DNA of 64,000 nucleotides from Pholis gunnellus (Eukaryota > Chordata > Actinopteri > Perciformes > Pholidae). The position numbers were made by a program, and so were the translations under genes. Positions 58,881 through 64,000 of this stretch are shown here, piece by piece. The stretch covers positions 29,082,017 through 29,146,016 of the forward strand of contig OU342806.1 of the NCBI GenBank assembly GCA_910591455.2, read 5' to 3'. The number at the start of each line of letters is the position of its first letter. The stretch's first letter is position 1. The notes beneath the pieces are model-generated. The model was given only the letters and a program-made list of their open reading frames with translations. It was not told the origin of the DNA and searched no databases.

Positions 58881-60955
58881 CGAAATCGGTTTAGCAAGGC
58901 GGTGAGAGATGCTAAACGACTGTACTCTGAGAAACTGCAACACCAGCTTTCAGCAAATGACTCTGCTTCTGTCTGGAGAGGCCTCAGACAGATCACTACA
59001 AGCCAAAAGCCTCACACTCCATGAATGACCTCCACCTGGCAGACGAGCTCAATGAGTTCTATTGTCGCTTTGATGGACAATGGGACAGTCCTGACTCCAT
59101 CCCCCACAGCTCCATCAACCAGCCCCAGACCACCAGGTTCCCCTCCTCCAGCCCAGCAGGGGCCCATGCCTCTGTATCACCCATCCCAGTGTCCCCCCCC
59201 TCCCCCCTCCCCAGTGACGACTCTCTCTATTCTGGAGAGAGACGTCAACAGGCTTTTTAAAAAACAAAACCCCCGCAATGCAGCCGGCCGAGACTCTGTC
59301 TCCCCCTCCATCCTGAAGCATTGTGCTGATCAGCTGTCTCCGGTGTTTACAGACATCTTCAACACCTCCCTGGAGACATGCCACGTACCAGCCTGCTTCA
59401 AGGCCTCCACCATCATTCCCGTCCCCAAAAAGCAAAGGATAACAGGACTTAATGACTACAGGCCCGTCGCCCTGACCTCTGTGGTCATGAAGTCCGTTGA
59501 GCGCCTTGTCCTGTCCCACCTTAAAACCCTCACCGACCCACTGCTGGACCCCCTGCAGTTTGCCTACAGAGCCAACAGGTCTGTAGACGACGCAGTCGAC
59601 TTGGCCCTTCATTTCATCCTCCAGCATCTAGACTCCCCAGGAACCTACACCAGGATCCTGTTTGTGGACTCCAGCTCTGCCTTCAATACCATCATCCCGT
59701 CTTTGCTGCATGACAAGCTCTCCCAGCTGCACGTGCCCGACTCCACCTGCAAGTGGATCACAGACTTCCTGTCTGACAGGAAGCAGCACGTCAAGCTGGG
59801 AAAACACGTCTCTTCCTCCAGGACCATCAGCACCGGTTCCCCCCAAGGCTGCGTTCTTTCCCCTCTGCTCTTCTCCCTGTATACCAACAGCTGCACCTCC
59901 AGTCACCAGTCCATCAAGCTCCTGAAGTTTGCGGATGACACCACCCTCATTGGACTCATCTCTGGTGGGGATGAGTCTGCCTACAGGTCGGAGACTGACC
60001 ATCTGGTGACCTGGTGCGGTCTGAACAACTTAGAGCTCAACGCTCTAAAGACAATGGAGATGGTTGTGGATTTCCGGAAGAACGCAGCCCCACCAGCCCC
60101 TATCAACCTGTGTGACTCCCCCGTCGACACGGTGGAGTCCTTCCGCTTCCTGGGCTCCATCATATCCCAGGACCTCAAGTGGGAGCTGAACATCAGCTCC
60201 ATCACAAAGAAGGCTCAGCAGAGGATGTACTTCCTGAGGCAGCTGAAGAAATTCAACCTGTCAAAGACAATGATGGTGCACTTCTACACAGCCATCATTG
60301 AGTCCATCCTCTGCTCCTCCATCATGGTCTGGTACGCTGCAGTCACTGCCAAGGACAAGGGTAGACTGCAGCGCATCATTCGCTCTGCCGAGAGGGTGAT
60401 TGGCTGCAATCTGCCGTCCCTCCAGGACTTGTTCGCTTCAAGGACCTTGAAGCGAGCAAGAAAGATTGTAGCCGACCCCTCTCACCCTGGACACAATCTG
60501 TTCGTGCCCCTCCCATCTGGCAGGAGGCTGAGGTCCATCAGGACCAAGACCTCACACCACAAGAACAGCTTTTCCCATCCGCTGTCGGGCTCATTAACAG
60601 AGCCCGGGACCCCCACTGACTCTGTCATCCCCGGGACAAATTCCTACCGGTCACTCCCCTGCATACCTTCTATCCCTTCTATACACTCGACACTTTACAC
60701 TACACTTACATCTCACTTGTTTATAGTCCTGTTATCTGTTCGTTGTTTATTATCCTGTTATCTGTTCGTTTGTGCACTTTATTTTATATTTCACTTTATT
60801 TTATATCTTACTCTATTTTATATCTCTCTGTACATTTTTATATGTTTCTACTTGCACTGATTGTTGTTGATTGTTAAATGTTAAGCACCTCCTGTCATGT
60901 CAAATTCCTTGTATGTTCAACATACCATGGCAATAAACGGTTCTGATTCTGAATC
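58881..60955 (+). pseudogene. Rex1-like (CR1-clade) LINE, 5'-truncated, near-complete RT
   Basis: The endonuclease is missing. The element starts inside ORF2 (AVRDAKRLYSEKLQHQLS). The main frame 59025-60860 (611 codons) carries the reverse transcriptase: GLNDYRPVALTSVVMKS from residue 141, FVDSSSAFNTI (palm A), TGSPQGCVLSP from 270 and the catalytic KFADDTTLIG (D304, D305), then the HFYTAIIESIL and HPGHNLFVPLPSGRRLRS tail. The segment reading MNDLHLADELNEFYCRFDGQ lies in another frame, so two opposite frame changes flank it (near 59020 and between 59100 and 59240). The 3' end has AATAAA at 60932 and GATTCTGA-type tail sequence, as in Rex1. Confidence 0.88.
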
Positions 60956-61548
60956 TTTTGATGGAAATTGATAGAATTATTGGATATTGCATACTCTTGG
61001 CATACTTTTGTTTAGTAGTTTGATATTTGTCAGATTGACAAACAAAGCATCAGGTAAATACAAAAGCTTTTTTTCACTTCTTAAGAATCATGAAGAAAAG
61101 GAGACAATATGAAAGTTTATATTAATATGCTCCATGTGGTCATGTTTTATGTGATTATAAGAGTATTATCATTTATTATTTTTGATGGCATACATTGCAA
61201 TGTATGGCAAAAGACAATTCCAGTGAAAAATTGTTCAGTCTGTGTCCTGGCTCCCCTTATACCGATGCCCTTAAGTGTCTTTATGAGATGCACCAGGCTT
61301 TCAACTAACCTCAATGTAAACCCATCCACATCATTAATCAAGTTCAGAGCAACTGATGTAGTAAAAAGACAGTGATAGTCCACTGAGGGCTAGTAGGAGG
61401 GGAAATTGGACTCGTCAAACAAACACAGGACTTTCACCATGGAGGCTGTTGTTCATGTCCCATATGAAACTAGGTCAATGTTGAATTATTTTACCATACT
61501 TTTGCTATGTTGCAACGTTTTAGCATTGCTGAATTTTGATCAGAGAAA
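60956..61548. other. No gene; segment shared with 40.7 kb
   Basis: Bases 61260-61430 resemble 40690-40870. Otherwise unassigned. Confidence 0.4.
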
Positions 61549-61830
61549 TTGGCGGAGACAACACCTTGTGTTACGGTTGTGCAGAAAGCGAGCTGTGCAG
61601 CAGAGAAGCAGGCGGCGAGGGATTGCCTGTGTGAGTATGACTACGAGGGCCAGAGCTCCTCTGCTGGCTCAGTGGGCTGCTGCAGCCTCCTGGAGTCTGA
61701 CAACGACCTGCACTTCCTCGATGACCTCAGGTCCAAGTTCAAGACCCTGGCTGAGATCTGTCCACCTCCTAGACCTCCGACACCGCTGACACCTCAAAGT
61801 ACTGTCACCCAAGAGGATAAACAGGACTAA
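61549..61830 (+). pseudogene. Desmosomal cadherin (desmoglein/desmocollin-type) C-terminal segment
   Basis: The frame reads DCLCEYDYEGQSSSAGSVGC, CSLLESDNDLHFLDDLRSKF and KTLAEICPPP and ends at TAA 61828-61830. This is the conserved catenin-binding end of the intracellular domain of desmosomal and classical cadherins, which links to plakoglobin/beta-catenin. An AG at about 61587 could be a splice acceptor. No other cadherin exon was found in the window. It is therefore either the last exon of a gene whose other exons lie far upstream or a displaced fragment. The stretch before residue DCLC is not typical of the family. I cannot tell an active last exon from a pseudogene. Confidence 0.65.
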
Positions 61831-64000
61831 TATGAGGTGACTGAGCCGTGCTACTGGTGCTGCGTGAAGACTGCCCATGCACGCTGACACTGGTGGATGT
61901 TTGCTCATGCATGATACTGGTGGATATACTGTTTAAGCCCATGACACTGGTGGATGGCTGACTGATGCTGACATTTTGGTCTGGGCTCTTGCCATGGATG
62001 CTGGGTGGTTTAGTCTCCAATGAAAGCCCAGTACTGTGGTCAACTTTATTATTTCAAAGGAAGGGCAATTTGCTCCCTTCCTGTTTCAACACATAAACAA
62101 CAAGCAAGCAACGTTTCAAACTCAAGTGGACTAGTTTCCTCAAAAGACGCTCCAACGTCGAATCCGGTATGTTTTGACCAAAGACTGTAAATGAGAAGGT
62201 TTGACACTGTATTGCAAAACTAAACAATGCGGCATTCACGAGGACAGCTATGTGTTCTCTTCTCGTTTTCAACAGCTGCCGTAGCTAAGACAACAACAGA
62301 CACATTCGGCTGAAGGTCGCCAGTTAACAGGGTCCCTGGTTAAACCGTAACACCGGCCGAAGCTCCTATCAGCAACCCACAGGGCATGATTCTGTGCTGG
62401 GGACACACTGCTGGGACTTTAACTCTCGGTGGAGGGGAACCAGGGAGTGGGGACATGGCCGTCGTCTCACAGCCCAGAGAAGGTGATCAGCAGGAGCTTT
62501 CGAAGGATCAGGTCAGAGGGTGGAGCTAAGACATGCCAAGGTAAAACAAGGACACTGACGGGTCGACACATCAGTGAGGGAGCAGCAGGGTCTGAGGAGG
62601 GACAGATAGTATTCACACAGAGGAGACAAGAGAAGAACTAGGTCAACAGCATCAGCAGAGACAAGTTTCATGTATTAGAATTCATTCTGACATCACAGCA
62701 GCGGCAGACAAATTACCTTCTCATGTAACAAATAAAAGATTTGTATATGGCTGTAGGTATGCCTACATCAGGCTATCAGTCTACCACTTTGGTCCGGATG
62801 AAAATGTCTTATCGGATGGATTGTTATGAAAGTTTACATGGACAAAAGTTGTTTTTCAGTATGTTATTTTATATTCAATCTATCTGATTCTTAGATCTTA
62901 TGAAGACACAAAACTAAGAAAATGCATTTTCTTTGTGTTTTATCTACTCTTTTGTAATTGTATGTAGACTGTATGATCAGATGTAACGTATCAATATAAG
63001 TATAACAACAGAGCAGTGCAGCATCTGTGTAAAACTTTTAGTTATTGTCAGTTAGCCCTGATTCAGGAGCTCTCACCCTCTCAACCCATCTGCAGTCTGG
63101 AAAGGTACTTGCTTGTGGTGAGTGAGGTCGGGCAGAAAAGGGCTAACCTCAGCTTTCAAACCATCTGGTGCCTTGTTCCAACACTCGATGGCAGTACAGA
63201 GCTACTGTTCATCATGAATCTGGTGAGGACCATGTAGAACCGCAGAATGAAGCTTTTCTCTTTGTTTACTCTGACATAAGATACTGTTTCTGAAATGTTG
63301 AAAACATGTTGAAATAATAAAATCACCGATACATTTTGTGTTCATATATTCCATGTTATGGAGGACATATGACACATTGAAAACATATTGCTCTTTAAAG
63401 GCTCATTGTTTACAGTAAGAGCTCACTGGGTCTGGTGTCAATACTGAAAATAACACATCAAGACCAATAGATTAAGTTGTTGTAGGTAGTTGGTTACTTA
63501 TCCCAACATTAAAGGGACATTTGAAACAATAAAAAAGTGCGTGCCACAGCCTCGGCCTCTCTCCGCTGCATTTCTTTGTTGGTATACTCTGGCCCGAATA
63601 AGTACGACTGAATATTACAGTCATCCAAAACACACAAAAAGTCTCTCTTCCATAACAAACAAGAGCAAGACGTTTTTGAATGTTGCGTAAGCACCATGTT
63701 ACCCAGAAATCCAAGCTGAAGTAGCAGCCTGTAGTTCTTACCTCCAACTACGTCACGGCCCCGTGAAACGATCCTGCTGCAAGAACAACATATTTTGCAG
63801 TTGCAAAACTCAGCTTTCTAGGTCGATAAAGCACGCACTGTGGAATTTATGGCTTCAATTGCCTACATTTACTATCCAAACTGATTGGACGTCCACATAA
63901 AAGGTGCAGAATTTTCCCTTGAAAATATGTTTTGCATAGAAAAGAGAGCTAAGTTTATAAGGGTTTTGGATTTAATGAAATACGATTTATAAAGCTGTGC
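61831..64000. other. No gene recognised
   Basis: This may include 3' UTR of the cadherin-like exon. GC-rich sequence at 62290-62640 and the short ORFs near 63010 and 63500 show no motif that I recognise. Confidence 0.35.

Noticed and set aside
63472..63747. Minus-strand ORF of 91 codons
   Set aside because: A neighbouring frame reads SYLFGPEYTNKEMQRREAEA, which looks protein-like, but I could not assign a family or an exon structure.

Overview
The window looks like a transposon-rich stretch of a ray-finned (probably percomorph) fish genome. The signs are a Helentron-type rolling-circle element, L2-, RTE/Rex3- and Rex1-like LINEs, hAT and Harbinger-like DNA elements, long CA/TG microsatellites and several dispersed repeats I associate with teleosts. 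I see no rRNA, tRNA or CRISPR locus and no complete host gene. The only host-like coding sequence is a C-terminal desmosomal cadherin segment at 61.6-61.8 kb.

Layout. 1-5.7 kb: one 1,883-codon Helentron ORF (zinc-binding region, HUH Rep, PIF1-type helicase, exonuclease-endonuclease-phosphatase domain). It is still open at the left edge. 6-12 kb: non-coding repeats, including a hairpin with a G-rich loop, a 22-bp inverted repeat pair and a three-copy foldback cluster. 12.7-16.1 kb: a broken L2-like LINE. 16.2-17.4 kb: a dispersed repeat split by a 656-bp solo LTR with a 5-bp target duplication. 21.3-22.5 kb: a SINE-like tail joined to an RTE-type LINE. 24.9-26.5 kb: a complete non-autonomous hAT (8-bp duplication). 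26.6-28.6 kb: a complete non-autonomous LTR retrotransposon (4-bp duplication, tRNA-Pro-type primer site). 29-36 kb: tandem 296-bp units, hAT and LINE debris, and two copies of an LTR-like repeat. 37.9-38.9 kb: a Harbinger-like element. 39.5-40.1 kb: a 181-bp satellite array inside an LTR-like sequence.

41-51 kb, minus strand: the most gene-like accessory block. A six-exon DUF4806-type gene, whose exons all join in phase, lies downstream of a Tnp2-like transposase. Both carry small disabling changes, and a truncated copy of the 26.6-kb LTR element sits between them. Together they resemble a decayed two-gene DNA transposon. 49.8 kb: a piece of a 111-bp satellite flanked by a 24-bp direct repeat. 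51.2-52.1 kb: a Ty3/Gypsy integrase remnant. 52.4-53.7 kb: the main 111/112-bp array. It ends in the same 14-base sequence, inverted, that starts the 181-bp array. 58.9-60.9 kb: a Rex1-like LINE with a nearly complete reverse transcriptase.

Family names rest on recognised motifs and were not checked against a database. Exact boundaries are given only where terminal repeats or target duplications were read directly.
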